DNA from: Chitinophaga costaii
GTDB taxonomy: Bacteria > Bacteroidota > Bacteroidia > Chitinophagales > Chitinophagaceae
Length of the DNA stretch: 64,000 nucleotides
Assembly: GCF_900094705.1 (NCBI RefSeq)
Contig: NZ_FMAR01000004.1
Location: 310,001-374,000 of the forward strand
Reading direction: 5' to 3'
Every line of letters begins with the position of its first letter. Position 1 is the first letter of the stretch. Positions 33,803 to 43,217 of the stretch are shown piece by piece. The notes under the pieces were generated by a model. It made no database searches and was not told where the DNA came from. It saw nothing but the letters and a program-made list of their open reading frames with translations. The translations under genes and the position numbers were made by a program.

Positions 33803-35722
33803 ATGGCGTACAAGCATCTGAAGCACTTTATCGATACCCTGGAAGCGGCAGGCGAGTTAGTAAGGATCAAGGAATATGTAGATCCTCACCTGGAGATCTC
33901 GGAAATTACAGACCGGGTTAGCAAGCAGCCTGGTGGCGGCAAGGCCCTGCTATTTGAAAATACCGGCTACGACTTCCCGGTGCTGATCAATTCCATGGGC
34001 AGTTATAAAAGAATGTGCCTGGCCCTGGGTGTGGGCGAGCTAGATGATGTAGCCAAGGAAATTGAAAACCTGTTTAAATTGCTTTCCAAACCCAAGGAAA
34101 GCATACTCGATAAATTATCCATGCTGCCTAAGTTGGGACAGTTTGCTTCCTGGATGCCCAAGATAGTAAGCGGCAAGGGGAGTTGTCAGGAAGTAGTGAT
34201 GGCCAGTCCCGATTTGGGAAAGCTGCCCGTACTTACTTGCTGGCCCAAAGATGGAGGTCCTTTCATTACCCTGCCGGTTATCCACACCAAAGACCCTCAT
34301 ACCGGCACCCGCAACGTGGGTATGTACCGTATGCAGGTATTTGAAAAAGACATGACGGGTATGCACTGGCACAAACACAAGGTATCTGCCAAACATTTTT
34401 CCGAATATAAAAAACTGAATAAGCGTATGCCCGTTGCCGTTATCCTCGGCGGCGACCCGGTGTATACCTATTCTGCCACGGCGCCTCTGCCGGAGAACGT
34501 AGATGAATATATGCTAGCCGGTTTTCTGCGCAAGAAAAAAGTAGAGCTGGTAAAATGCATTACCCAACCCGAGCTGGAAGTGCCGGCAGATGCTGATTTT
34601 GTGATAGAAGGATATGTATTGCCGGAAGAAGAACCGGTATGGGAAGGACCTTTTGGCGATCACACCGGTTATTATTCGCTGGCAGATTGGTATCCGCGTT
34701 TTCATGTAACGGCTATAACGCATCGTAAAGATGCGGTGTATCCAGCCACCATCGTGGGTATTCCGCCGCAGGAAGATGCCTGGATAGGCAAAGCCACGGA
34801 ACGGATATTTCTGGCTCCCATTAAAATGACATTGGTGCCTGAGATCATAGACATGGAAATGCCTGTGGAGGGTGTGTTTCATAACCTGGTGATTGCCCAG
34901 ATCAAGAAAGACTACGCCGGCCAGGCCCAGAAAACCATGAACGCCATGTGGGGCGCGGGGCAAATGATGTTTAACAAAATACTGGTGGTAACTGATGAGC
35001 AATGCGGCCTGCATGATTACAAAAAACTGGCGCAGTACCTGTTTCGCCACCTGGACCCCAGCCGGGATATTTATTTTAGCCAGGGGCCTATGGATGTGCT
35101 GGACCACTCCTGCTCCAAGATGGGTTTTGGCGGTAAAATGTGCATAGACGGCACCCGTAAATTTGAAGAAGAAACAGGTGATGAAACCTATGTGCGCTAC
35201 AATGGAACACTGGATGTAAGCGCCCTCCGGGCTAGCTTCCCGGAGATTAAAGGGGTGAATGCAGCCTTACTGGCGGCGGATATTTCCTGCCTGCTGGTGG
35301 CGGTGGAAAAGAATCGTTTAGGCCACATTGCTGCGTTGAATGAAGCGCTGTATAAACTGCCCGCCGTGCAAGGCATAAAAATGATTCTTTACTTAGAGCA
35401 TACGGTAGACGTGAATGACCTGGCATCTTCGCTATGGCGCTTCTGTAATAACCTGGATCCTAAGCGGGATAACTTTGTGGTGCGCTATACCAATGCCGAT
35501 GGTAAAACTGTGAGTGGCATAGGACTGGATGGCACGCTGAAAACAAAAGCGTTCGACAACTTCCAGCGCGACTGGCCCAATATTATCGTGGCAGATGATA
35601 AAACAATTGCCAGTGTAGATGCCAAATGGCCTTTTCTAGGGCTGGGCGGGTTTGTAGCATCTCCCTCGCATAAGTATAAGCAGCAGATGTATGGCACCGA
35701 AGCCATTGTGAATGTGGGATAA
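33803..35722 (+). CDS. UbiD-family decarboxylase (probable menaquinone pathway)
   Basis: 639 residues from ATG 33803. UbiD enzymes use prenylated FMN (made by UbiX) to remove a carboxyl group from aromatic or unsaturated acids. Seen: HLKHFIDTLEAAGELVRIKEYVDPHLEISEITDRV at the start, GNVGMYRMQ, MHWHKHK, a conserved EGPFGDHTGYYSLADWYP segment holding the acidic residues of the active site, and PEDAWIGKATERIF-like PPQEDAWIGKATE. Longer than E. coli UbiD (about 497), matching the Bacteroidota menaquinone-type branch. UbiX is not in the window. Substrate is inferred. Confidence 0.85.
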   Translation: MAYKHLKHFIDTLEAAGELVRIKEYVDPHLEISEITDRVSKQPGGGKALLFENTGYDFPVLINSMGSYKRMCLALGVGELDDVAKEIENLFKLLSKPKESILDKLSMLPKLGQFASWMPKIVSGKGSCQEVVMASPDLGKLPVLTCWPKDGGPFITLPVIHTKDPHTGTRNVGMYRMQVFEKDMTGMHWHKHKVSAKHFSEYKKLNKRMPVAVILGGDPVYTYSATAPLPENVDEYMLAGFLRKKKVELVKCITQPELEVPADADFVIEGYVLPEEEPVWEGPFGDHTGYYSLADWYPRFHVTAITHRKDAVYPATIVGIPPQEDAWIGKATERIFLAPIKMTLVPEIIDMEMPVEGVFHNLVIAQIKKDYAGQAQKTMNAMWGAGQMMFNKILVVTDEQCGLHDYKKLAQYLFRHLDPSRDIYFSQGPMDVLDHSCSKMGFGGKMCIDGTRKFEEETGDETYVRYNGTLDVSALRASFPEIKGVNAALLAADISCLLVAVEKNRLGHIAALNEALYKLPAVQGIKMILYLEHTVDVNDLASSLWRFCNNLDPKRDNFVVRYTNADGKTVSGIGLDGTLKTKAFDNFQRDWPNIIVADDKTIASVDAKWPFLGLGGFVASPSHKYKQQMYGTEAIVNVG

Positions 35723-35796
35723 TGCGCGGAGCAGTGTAGGGGTGGGGTACGTGTTCCTGGCTCTTCCGGGAAAGGCTGATGAAATAATTTTATAAA

Positions 35797-35828
35797 AATG
35801 CCCGGACAACGAAATTTGTCCGGGCATT
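35797..35828. terminator. bidirectional terminator
   Basis: AATGCCCGGACAA (35797-35809) / TTGTCCGGGCATT (35816-35828), 6-base loop, with T-run on the plus side and an A/T run on the other. It separates the convergent UbiD and RF3 genes. Confidence 0.8.
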
Positions 35829-35845
35829 GTTTTTATAAGATCGTC

Positions 35846-37429
35846 TTATTTGTGAATTTCGGAGGTAAAGTGGAACTCAATGTCTGGGTTGTTAGCGCGC
35901 TCGGTGTTGAGATACCATTCTGACTGGGCCAGGTATACCAGGTGGCCGTCTTTGTCTGTTACCACATTGGCCTGTTTAAAGCGGATAAATTCCTCCACCT
36001 TGTCTTTTGGGCCAGTAATCCAGCAGGCTTTGAAGAAGGGGAGGCTATTAAAAACGCAGGAGGCACCGTACTCCTGGAGTAGCCGGTATTGGATTACCTC
36101 AAACTGGAGGTCGCCCACGCAGCCGATAATCTTACGGTTGCCGCCATGTTGGGTAAAGAGCTGGGCTACGCCTTCGTCGGTAAGCTGGTTGATGCCTTTT
36201 TCCAGTTGTTTAGTCTTAAGCGGGTCTTTATTCACCAGTTCCTTAAACAGTTCTGGAGAGAAGCTTGGGATACCAGTAAAATAGAAGTTTTCACCTTCCG
36301 TGAGTGTATCGCCGATCTTAAAGTTGCCGGTATCGAACAGGCCTACTACGTCGCCGGGGAAGGCATCGTCCACTATATTTTTTTCCCGGGCCAGGAAGCT
36401 GTAAGGGTTTGCGAAACGTACATCCTTGTTTAAGCGTACATGGTGGAAGAATTTATTCCTTTCGAATTTGCCGGAACACACGCGGAGGAACGCGATACGG
36501 TCGCGGTGTCGGGGGTCTAGGTTGGCATGGATCTTAAAAATAAACCCGCTGAATTTGTCTTCATGCACATCGATCTCGCGGGTGTTGGCCGGTCTGTTGC
36601 GGGGTGCGGGGCCTATTTCCACAAAGGCGTCCAGCAGGTCTTTCACGCCGAAGTTGTTTACGGCGCTGCCAAAAAACACCGGGGCCAGTTTGCCTTCCAG
36701 GTAAGGTTGTTTGTCAAATTCATCATACACGCCTTCTATCAGTTCCACATCATTGCGCAGCTGGCTGGCGTCTTTTTCATTGAAGTATTCATCTACAAAA
36801 TTGCTGCGCAGGTCGGGGAGGGGAACAATGTCTTCGTCGGTAGCTTTGCGGTTGGGGGCAAAGGCTACGAAGCTTTTTTCATAAAGGTTATACACGCCCC
36901 GGAAATCGGTGCCGCCATTAATGGGCCAGCTCAGGGGGCGTACGCGGATGTTGAGTTTTTCTTCCAGTTCATCCAGCAAGTCGAATGGATTTTTACCGTC
37001 GCGGTCCATTTTGTTTACGAAAATGATCACCGGGGTATCCCGCATACGGCATACTTCCATAAGGCGTTCGGTTTGTTCTTCCACGCCTTTTACGCAGTCT
37101 ATCACCAGCACAACGCTGTCTACTGCGGTAAGGGTGCGGTAGGTATCTTCGGCAAAATCCTTGTGACCGGGGGTATCCAGCAGGTTCACCAGGATATCGC
37201 GGTACTCGAAGGTCATCACGGAGGTGGCCACCGAGATACCTCTCTGGCGTTCAATCTCCATGAAATCGGAGGTGGTGTGTTTCTTAATTTTGTTGGATTT
37301 TACCGCACCGGCTGTCTGAATAGCGCCGCCAAACAGGAGGAACTTTTCTGTGAGCGTGGTTTTACCGGCATCCGGGTGGGCGATAATGGCAAATGTTTTC
37401 CTTTTATCGATCTCGAGGTCGTACTTCAT
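35846..37429 (-). CDS. prfC: peptide chain release factor 3
   Basis: 527 residues from ATG 37429, close to E. coli RF3 (529); the 13 residues upstream of this Met are not family-like and the -7 element lies within them. GTPase that recycles RF1/RF2 from the ribosome after peptide release. G1 [11 protein letters not shown]2 region [20 protein letters not shown]3 [11 protein letters not shown]4 FVNKMDRDG; domains II and III follow with GDLQFEV and FKACWITG. Single gene, own promoter. Confidence 0.95.
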   Translation of the reverse strand: MKYDLEIDKRKTFAIIAHPDAGKTTLTEKFLLFGGAIQTAGAVKSNKIKKHTTSDFMEIERQRGISVATSVMTFEYRDILVNLLDTPGHKDFAEDTYRTLTAVDSVVLVIDCVKGVEEQTERLMEVCRMRDTPVIIFVNKMDRDGKNPFDLLDELEEKLNIRVRPLSWPINGGTDFRGVYNLYEKSFVAFAPNRKATDEDIVPLPDLRSNFVDEYFNEKDASQLRNDVELIEGVYDEFDKQPYLEGKLAPVFFGSAVNNFGVKDLLDAFVEIGPAPRNRPANTREIDVHEDKFSGFIFKIHANLDPRHRDRIAFLRVCSGKFERNKFFHHVRLNKDVRFANPYSFLAREKNIVDDAFPGDVVGLFDTGNFKIGDTLTEGENFYFTGIPSFSPELFKELVNKDPLKTKQLEKGINQLTDEGVAQLFTQHGGNRKIIGCVGDLQFEVIQYRLLQEYGASCVFNSLPFFKACWITGPKDKVEEFIRFKQANVVTDKDGHLVYLAQSEWYLNTERANNPDIEFHFTSEIHK

Positions 37430-37446
37430 TGTTTTAAAAATAGGTG

Positions 37447-37454
37447 CAAAGGTA
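37447..37454 (-). promoter_or_regulatory. -7 element of prfC
   Basis: TACCTTTG on the minus strand, 17 bases before ATG 37429. Confidence 0.45.
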
Positions 37455-37621
37455 CTTAAATGTATCAAGTATTAGGTAGGTGGTATTCCGCATGCGGTGG
37501 CAGGAGGGGTGGGGGCAGGTTGTTTTTATGCTAATCTTTTCTTGTAAGCCCTTTCTGGCGGCTCATTTTAACCGCTTGCGTAACATAGACATATAACGGG
37601 GATACATTATTCATTTTTCAG

Positions 37622-37629
37622 TAAATTTG
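37622..37629 (+). promoter_or_regulatory. -7 element of the ABC permease gene
   Basis: TAAATTTG fits TAnnTTTG and ends three bases before ATG 37633; the in-frame TTG at 37627 lies inside it, so the ATG is preferred. Confidence 0.4.
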
Positions 37630-37632
37630 GTC

Positions 37633-38886
37633 ATGTTCTCCACCCTGAAGATTTTATCCAGTAGCCTGGTGATGGCTGTGCAGGAAATGTGGGCCAATAA
37701 ACTCCGCACCTTTTTGTCGTTATTGGGCGTTACGATTGGCATTTTCTGCATTACGGCCGTGTTGACCCTTACCGCCAGTCTTGAATACAATGTGCGCCGG
37801 GACGTGGCAGCCCTGGGCAGTGATGTGATCTATGTGCAGAAATGGCCATGGGGCGGTGGGGGAGAGTATCCCTGGTGGAAGTACATGAACCGGCCGGAAC
37901 CCAAGTATGCCGAGTTAAAAAACTTGCAGGCTAAAGTGTCGGGGGCGGAGGCTATTACTTTCATGTTTTCGGCTTCGGGCAAAAAAATTGAATATGGGGA
38001 TGCTTATGTAGACCAGGTGGAGATGGATGCGGTGACCCAGGATTTTGACCATATCCAGGAAATGAAAATTAATGGTGGCCGTTATTTTTCTCCAATGGAG
38101 GTTAGCAGCGGGGCCAATGTGGTGGTAATAGGGGGCAATGTAAGGGAGGCGTTATTTTCCACGCCGGAGCAGGCCATCGGTAAAATAGTCCGGTTTGCCG
38201 GTCGTCCCTGCCGGGTGGTGGGTACGCTGGTAAAAAAGGGTTCCAGCCTGGTAGGGGGCATTAATTTCGATAATTCAGGGATCGTACCTTATTTCTTTGG
38301 CCGCACCATCGTAGACGAGCGGCAAAATGCGGATCCTTTTATCATGGCTAAAGCCAGGGCCGGCACGCCGGTGGAGCAACTAAAGGATGAACTACGAGGC
38401 ACCCTACGGGCGGGTCACCGGTTAAAACCCCGGCAGGAGGATGATTTTGCGTTAAATGAAATATCCACGGTGAGTAGCCAGTTAAATGACATTTTCGGCA
38501 ACATTAACCTGGGCGGTATTTTTATCGGCGGTTTTGCATTGATTGTAGGCGGTTTTGGGATTGCCAATATTATGTTTGTAACGGTAAAAGAGCGTACCAA
38601 GATCATCGGGTTGAAAAAGGCAATAGGAGCGCGGCAGCGTATTATCTTGTCTGAATTTTTGCTGGAATCTATCATGCTTTGCCTGGTGGGCGGAACGCTG
38701 GGCATTCTTATTATCTGGGGGCTTACTGCACTGGTAAATAAATTCACCTCATTTGAGCTGATCATGACGGCGGGCAATATTATCCTGGGGCTGCTGGTAT
38801 CTGTGATCACCGGTATATTATCAGGTTTTATCCCGGCATTTAACGCCTCCCGGCTCAATGCGGTAGTGGCCATCCGGAGCAACTGA
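37633..38886 (+). CDS. MacB/FtsX-type ABC transporter permease
   Basis: 417 residues: first membrane helix about 25-47 (LRTFLSLLGVTIGIFCITAVLTL), a periplasmic MacB_PCD domain about 48-265, and three C-terminal helices about 285-415 (FGNINLGGIFIGGFALIVGGFGIANIMFVTVKERTKIIGLKKAIGA, the coupling-helix signature of the family). No ATP-binding partner is next to it, so it must use a subunit encoded elsewhere. Such permeases power mechanotransmission or lipoprotein/peptide export rather than classical transport. 35 bases separate it from tsaD; a separate promoter for tsaD is seen. Confidence 0.88.
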   Translation: MFSTLKILSSSLVMAVQEMWANKLRTFLSLLGVTIGIFCITAVLTLTASLEYNVRRDVAALGSDVIYVQKWPWGGGGEYPWWKYMNRPEPKYAELKNLQAKVSGAEAITFMFSASGKKIEYGDAYVDQVEMDAVTQDFDHIQEMKINGGRYFSPMEVSSGANVVVIGGNVREALFSTPEQAIGKIVRFAGRPCRVVGTLVKKGSSLVGGINFDNSGIVPYFFGRTIVDERQNADPFIMAKARAGTPVEQLKDELRGTLRAGHRLKPRQEDDFALNEISTVSSQLNDIFGNINLGGIFIGGFALIVGGFGIANIMFVTVKERTKIIGLKKAIGARQRIILSEFLLESIMLCLVGGTLGILIIWGLTALVNKFTSFELIMTAGNIILGLLVSVITGILSGFIPAFNASRLNAVVAIRSN

Positions 38887-38908
38887 GTTCTGGGATACTA
38901 CATTTTGT

Positions 38909-38916
38909 TACCTTTG
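38909..38916 (+). promoter_or_regulatory. -7 element of tsaD
   Basis: TACCTTTG, 5 bases before the tsaD start, between the ABC permease stop and tsaD. Confidence 0.45.
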
Positions 38917-38921
38917 CGGGC

Positions 38922-39920
38922 ATGTCTATTAATATTCTGGCTATAGAATCTTCCTGCGATGAAACCAGCGCTGCTGTGATTAAAGACGGCAGGATTTATT
39001 CCAATTTCATTGCCAACCAAACGGTACATGAGCAATATGGCGGGGTGGTGCCGGAGCTGGCTTCCCGCGCTCACCAGGAAAATATAGTGCCTGTGGTGGA
39101 TCAGGCTTTGAAAACAGCTGGTATTGCAACTTCGGATCTTACGGCTATTGCTTTTACCCAATCGCCTGGCCTTATTGGTTCCTTGTTGGTAGGCAGTTGT
39201 TTTGCCAAGGCCATGGCTCTTGCGCTGAACCTTCCCCTTATTGCCGTACAACATATGGATGCCCATGTGATGGCAAATTTTATTGAAGCTCCTACACCTG
39301 CTTTTCCCTTCCTTTGCCTGACAGTTTCCGGTGGCCATACCCAAATTGTGTTGTGCAAGGATTACCTGCATATGGAGATCATCGGCAAGACGTTAGATGA
39401 TGCTGCCGGCGAGGCTTTCGATAAGAGCGCCAAGCTGCTGGGACTACCTTACCCTGGTGGCCCCTTAATTGATAAATATGCACAACTGGGCAATGCCCAC
39501 CGCTTTAAATTTACCGAACCACAGATACCTGGGCTAGACTTTTCTTTCAGCGGATTAAAGACGGGCATCCTGTATTTTTTACAGGAGAATTTACAAAAGG
39601 ATCCTTTATTTATTGAACATCATTTGCATGATATCTGCGCCAGCATCCAGGAAAGGATTGTTAGTATTTTGTTGAATAAACTACGGAAGGCCGCACAGGA
39701 AACCGGCGTTCGGCAAATAGGCATTGCAGGCGGCGTAAGTGCCAATAGTGGCTTGCGCAAGGCTATTTTAGCCATGGGTGCAGCGCAAGGATGGCAAGTG
39801 TTTATTCCTAAGTTTGAATATTGTACAGACAATGCAGCGATGATTGCCATTACCGCGCATTATAAGTATCTGGCCGGAGAGTTTGTTGGGCTGGATGTGG
39901 TGCCGAGTCCACGTACCTAA
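38922..39920 (+). CDS. tsaD: tRNA N6-adenosine threonylcarbamoyltransferase TsaD
   Basis: 332 residues, Kae1/TsaD family of ASKHA fold, normal length. It transfers the threonylcarbamoyl group to A37 of ANN-decoding tRNAs with TsaB and TsaE. Seen: ILAIESSCDETSAAVI at 5-20, GGVVPELASRAH, iron-binding HMDAH (HMEGH motif) and SGGHTQIV, then LDDAAGEAFDK and GGVSANSGLR. Essential housekeeping gene. Its stop codon is followed at once by a 98-base heptamer repeat. Confidence 0.96.
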   Translation: MSINILAIESSCDETSAAVIKDGRIYSNFIANQTVHEQYGGVVPELASRAHQENIVPVVDQALKTAGIATSDLTAIAFTQSPGLIGSLLVGSCFAKAMALALNLPLIAVQHMDAHVMANFIEAPTPAFPFLCLTVSGGHTQIVLCKDYLHMEIIGKTLDDAAGEAFDKSAKLLGLPYPGGPLIDKYAQLGNAHRFKFTEPQIPGLDFSFSGLKTGILYFLQENLQKDPLFIEHHLHDICASIQERIVSILLNKLRKAAQETGVRQIGIAGGVSANSGLRKAILAMGAAQGWQVFIPKFEYCTDNAAMIAITAHYKYLAGEFVGLDVVPSPRT

Positions 39921-40018
39921 TTATGAATTATGAATTATGAATTATGAATTCTTAATTATGAATTGTGAATTATGAATTATGAATTATGAATTGTGAATTA
40001 TGAATTTATAATTATGAA
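39921..40018 (+). repeat. heptamer tandem repeat (TTATGAA, 14 units)
   Basis: Fourteen 7-base units in unbroken register: ten exact TTATGAA and four variants (TTCTTAA, TTGTGAA twice, TTTATAA). It starts at the base after the tsaD stop codon and ends 42 bases before ATG 40061 of the next gene. Not CRISPR-like (no spacers). Confidence 0.9.
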
Positions 40019-40060
40019 TGTTGGGGGGAGTTGCTGGTTGTTATTTTTTTAGGATGGGTT

Positions 40061-40780
40061 ATGGGCAATCATTATTTTAAGTTTAAGCAGTTTGTGGTAA
40101 TGCAGGAGCGCTGTGCGATGAAGGTTTGTACGGATGCTTGTTTGTTGGGGGGTTATAGTGCGCGGTATTTGAGGGGAAGTAAGGGAGTAGAAAGGGTGTT
40201 GGATATTGGGACGGGTACAGGGTTACTGAGTTTGATGGGGGCGCAGCAAAGCGGGGCTTCTTTTGTAGGGGTGGAAATGGATGCAGTTGCTTGCCTTCAG
40301 GCGAAGGAGAATTTTGCGGCGTCGCCGTGGAAGGAACGGCTGGAGGCGGTTTGTGGGGATGTTCGCTCTTTCGTGGCCCCTGCGCCGTTTGATTTTATTG
40401 TTACAAATCCACCTTTTTATGAGGATGATCTGAAAAGTGGCGATGCCTTGCGTAATCAGGCCATGCATGCTACCCGTTTACGGTTTCCCGAATTGCTGGG
40501 GGTAATAAAATTGCAACTGCGTGCGGGCGGAGCATTCGCGGTGCTGTTGCCAAACATTTCTTTTGCTACATTTCAAGCGCTGGCGATGGCAGAGGGTTAT
40601 CATTTACAACGGGCTTTACATATTCGGAATAGGATGGGGGCGCCGTTGTTCCGTAGCATTGGAATTTTTACGGATAGGGCCGTGGAGGCGGCAGTAGAGG
40701 AGATGGAGATTTACGGGGAAGCCAGGCAATATACGCCGGCATTTACAGATTTACTGAAGGATTATTATTTGTATTTGTAA
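40061..40780 (+). CDS. trmN6: tRNA1(Val) (adenine37-N6)-methyltransferase TrmN6 family
   Basis: 239 residues from ATG 40061; an in-frame TTG at 40031 is not preferred. Class I SAM methyltransferase: FKFKQFVVMQERCAMKVCTDACLLGG at the start is typical of the YfiC/TrmN6 group, VLDIGTGTGLLSL is motif I, and TNPPFYEDDL is the N6-adenine NPPF/Y motif. It modifies A37 of tRNA1(Val) in E. coli. It shares the tRNA-A37 theme with tsaD upstream but is split from it by the heptamer repeat. Base use (G-rich runs) differs slightly from neighbours. Confidence 0.85.
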   Translation: MGNHYFKFKQFVVMQERCAMKVCTDACLLGGYSARYLRGSKGVERVLDIGTGTGLLSLMGAQQSGASFVGVEMDAVACLQAKENFAASPWKERLEAVCGDVRSFVAPAPFDFIVTNPPFYEDDLKSGDALRNQAMHATRLRFPELLGVIKLQLRAGGAFAVLLPNISFATFQALAMAEGYHLQRALHIRNRMGAPLFRSIGIFTDRAVEAAVEEMEIYGEARQYTPAFTDLLKDYYLYL

Positions 40781-41131
40781 GTTGGCTTGCTATGAGAGTA
40801 AGGATCATGCATTATAAAAGCAGATCTAGTTTTACTGTATTTTTCGTACTGGATCATTTTTAAACGGCGCGCCTGCGCCAACTTTATCCTGTCAAAAACA
40901 AAAGGACAATTTTATGGAACAACCACTAAAAGCCAGCGTAGCCTTTGTTATATAAAACCGTAAAAAAAATTGGTAAGATGGAATATTGTTTACCAACTGC
41001 TGTGTATGTGGTGCATCGCTGGTTGTTGTACGGAGGTGATGTTTGACCAGGTGAGCAATATTAATTAAAAAAACACTTTTTTCGGTGCAGCTTTATTGCT
41101 GGATGTGGGTATAAGTTTTTTATAAAGGTTT
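40781..41131 (+). other. 351-base gene-poor stretch before a plus-strand terminator
   Basis: Two tiny frames follow one another: 40914-40955 (MEQPLKASVAFVI) and 40978-41046 (MEYCLPTAVYVVHRW start), both preceded by A-rich sequence. No family is recognised. With a clean terminator at the end, the stretch could be a small RNA or peptide gene, or only the 3' part of trmN6 mRNA. Confidence 0.3.
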
Positions 41132-41166
41132 ACCCTCCAGGGGCTTTTTTCCTGGAGGGTTTTTTT
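41132..41166 (+). terminator. plus-strand terminator
   Basis: ACCCTCCAGG (41132-41141) / CCTGGAGGGT (41151-41160) with a 9-base loop, then TTTTTT. It ends next to the stop of the convergent gene at 41168. Confidence 0.8.
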
Positions 41167-41167
41167 A

Positions 41168-42382
41168 TTACTGGCGGTTTGACAGGTAATCTTGCAGGTA
41201 GCTAAACACTGGGGTAAGGCTACCTTTTTTTATAATAGTAGCCCGCTGTAACAATTCTGATTTGGGCAAGAGCAATTCATCAAAAACATATTTCATTAAT
41301 TGGTCGCCGAAATAGTGAGAGGCATCGCGGGGCAATTCGTTGGGCAGGTTACCTACACACATCATGTCTACGCTGCCAGCCAGGTGGGGAGCGGTTTTGC
41401 TGCGTTGCTGGCGGTTTACGCCGTACACGGGTGCATCGATAGTGCCATCGCCCAGGTTGCAGGGAATGGAGCCGCTGGCATCGTCGGTGATGTCGGCGAT
41501 CACTTGAATGCGGAAGTGAGGGCTTTTCAGGTCTTCCCAACTGAATAATGGCTCCATGCGCTCGTCCCAGTAAATACCGTTGATCAACAGGTCGGCGGCT
41601 CGTACGAAGGGGCGGAAGCGGCATTCGTAATTTTCGGGGTGGTGGTGAAAGTCCAGCCGGTTGTAGGTTTTGTCCTTCCTGTGAAGATATAGCTCCCCTG
41701 CTTTAAGCTGGGTGTATACGGGGTATTCGAAATCCTGCATGAGCAGGGCATCGGGTGTTACATATTTAATGCCCAGGAGCCCCATAATTTCCAATGTGCC
41801 TGCAGTAACGCGGCCTGATCCGGTGATGGCGATTTTCATGGGAGGTAGTTTTACGCCAAAGTAGTGACTGATCAGTTCTTGGAAGTCGTGGCAGGCATGT
41901 ACCCGTTTGAGGTGAAAGGTGCCGGTGCGCTGCCCATAGGTCATGAGGCCATTGTGTGCGCCTACAACGCCGGCAAAAAAACCGAAACCCAACATGCGCT
42001 GTCCGTCGCTGTGGGTGAGGCATTCATAATCGACAAGGGTAATGTTTTTTGATGCGATGGTTTGCAACAGCTGCTGGTTATAAGGTTGTTTTTTCTTAGT
42101 GTGGGAAAAAAACAGGTAGGTTTTGCCAGCTATTAGCAGTTCGGGTGGTACTTCTTTTATACCTAATAAAATGTCGCAGTGCTCCATATCGTCGGCTACT
42201 TCAATGCCGGCGGCGGTATATTCAGCATCGGTATAGCAACGATGGGGCGAGGGTTGTGCGATCATTTTTACGTGGGGGTAGTGCTGCTGTATCCAGTGGC
42301 ATTGCAGGGGGGTAAAGGCTACCCGGTTATCTTGTGGAATTTTGGCCTCCCGGATCAGCCCTATGCGAAATTGTTTTTCCAT
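41168..42382 (-). CDS. saccharopine dehydrogenase/alanine dehydrogenase-like NAD(P) oxidoreductase
   Basis: 404 residues from ATG 42382 (MEKQFRIGLIREAKIPQDNRVAFTP); the longer in-frame start at 42493 is unlikely. N-terminal AlaDh_PNT-type domain (KIPQDNRVAFTPLQ, GIKEVPPELL, YLFFSHTKKKQPYN) followed by a Rossmann region with MKIAITGSGRVTAGTLEIMGLLG and an active-site-like DITDDASGSIPCN. It resembles the LYS1-type saccharopine dehydrogenase group of Bacteroidota; the exact reaction is not certain. No lysine-pathway neighbour. A start in the middle of a G-rich region and a terminator facing it suggest a single-gene unit. Confidence 0.72.
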   Translation of the reverse strand: MEKQFRIGLIREAKIPQDNRVAFTPLQCHWIQQHYPHVKMIAQPSPHRCYTDAEYTAAGIEVADDMEHCDILLGIKEVPPELLIAGKTYLFFSHTKKKQPYNQQLLQTIASKNITLVDYECLTHSDGQRMLGFGFFAGVVGAHNGLMTYGQRTGTFHLKRVHACHDFQELISHYFGVKLPPMKIAITGSGRVTAGTLEIMGLLGIKYVTPDALLMQDFEYPVYTQLKAGELYLHRKDKTYNRLDFHHHPENYECRFRPFVRAADLLINGIYWDERMEPLFSWEDLKSPHFRIQVIADITDDASGSIPCNLGDGTIDAPVYGVNRQQRSKTAPHLAGSVDMMCVGNLPNELPRDASHYFGDQLMKYVFDELLLPKSELLQRATIIKKGSLTPVFSYLQDYLSNRQ

Positions 42383-42493
42383 CTGGTAATTTAAGGAGAA
42401 AAAGTATAGCATGTATGGGGTACAAGGAAGCAAAAAAGAGGGAGGCATTCTTTCGCCCTTTGAGGCGGAAGAATGCCCAAGGATAACCGGCAC

Positions 42494-43174
42494 TTATTCA
42501 ATCGTGTAATGTTCAAAATCTGCTTTGGCTAATTGTTTAGTTGTTTTTGTTTTTTTGCCGATCTGTTTAAGGTAGCGATACCCGATTTCGGTGCGATTGT
42601 GGAGGTTCCAGTGGCGCACACCGTCGTATTCAAAGGTGGTGTATACTTCGAAGTGCAGGCTGCCGAAGCCGCTTTGCTCGGCCAGGGTGAAAGTGCCATG
42701 TTGTATGATAAATTTTCAGAAAGGATCTATACCACTAGCCCCGCCTTCTTCCTTGTTGGCCAGGCAATGGTTGTTTTTCATTACTTCCCTCAGCTTGCCG
42801 TTAGCGCCCCGAATGAGTAGTTTTACTGTCCTGGGTTTTAGCGTCAGATCGCGGTAGTTGCTATCGGCTTCCTGGGTATCGGTGAGCAAAATCAGCGCGT
42901 CTCGTTTGTTATTGTCTGCGTCGAGGTCGCCGTATTGCCAGCGGGTGATGGTAAAACTGGCTTCATTAAATTGCTGCAATTCGGAAGGGGCGGCTTCATT
43001 AGTGTGTGGTGGCTGCCTTTTAACGGCTGTGCGGGGGTTACACTGCTTCGGCTTTTTGGGCGAAGATTTTAGGGCAACAGCATGTTTTTCCTGGAAATCG
43101 TAGTTGGACGCATGTGGCCCGGGTTTCATAGCCATGCAATAAAGCAATAGCGGGAACAAGCAAATCTTTTTCAT
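42494..43174 (-). pseudogene. secreted protein gene with an in-frame TGA
   Basis: From ATG 43174 the frame runs 152 codons to TGA at 42716-42718 (after NNHCLANKEEGG and GIDPF), then stays open in the same frame for 73 more codons to TAA at 42494. The part after the stop reads KFIIQHGTFTLAEQSGFGSL then FEVYTTFEYDGVRHWNLHN, which completes the domain in a natural way. The N-terminus has a signal peptide (KKICLFPLLLYCMAM). Middle: ITRWQYGDLDADNNKRDALILLTDT. No family name is known to me. A nonsense mutation is the simplest reading; recoding or a sequencing error cannot be excluded. Confidence 0.65.
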
Positions 43175-43209
43175 GGTCTTTCTGGTATTTGGATAAAATA
43201 AGTTGCTGG

Positions 43210-43217
43210 CAAATTTA
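43210..43217 (-). promoter_or_regulatory. -7 element of the gene with the in-frame TGA
   Basis: TAAATTTG on the minus strand, 35 bases before ATG 43174, so the promoter of the interrupted gene looks intact. Confidence 0.4.

Noticed and set aside
36527..37459. 310-codon plus-strand frame opposite prfC
   Set aside because: Antisense shadow of a clear RF3 gene; product has no family features. The same holds for long antisense frames over suf, SusC, SusD and cusA genes.
39921..40018. Possible CRISPR array
   Set aside because: Seven-base units without spacers; a simple tandem repeat.
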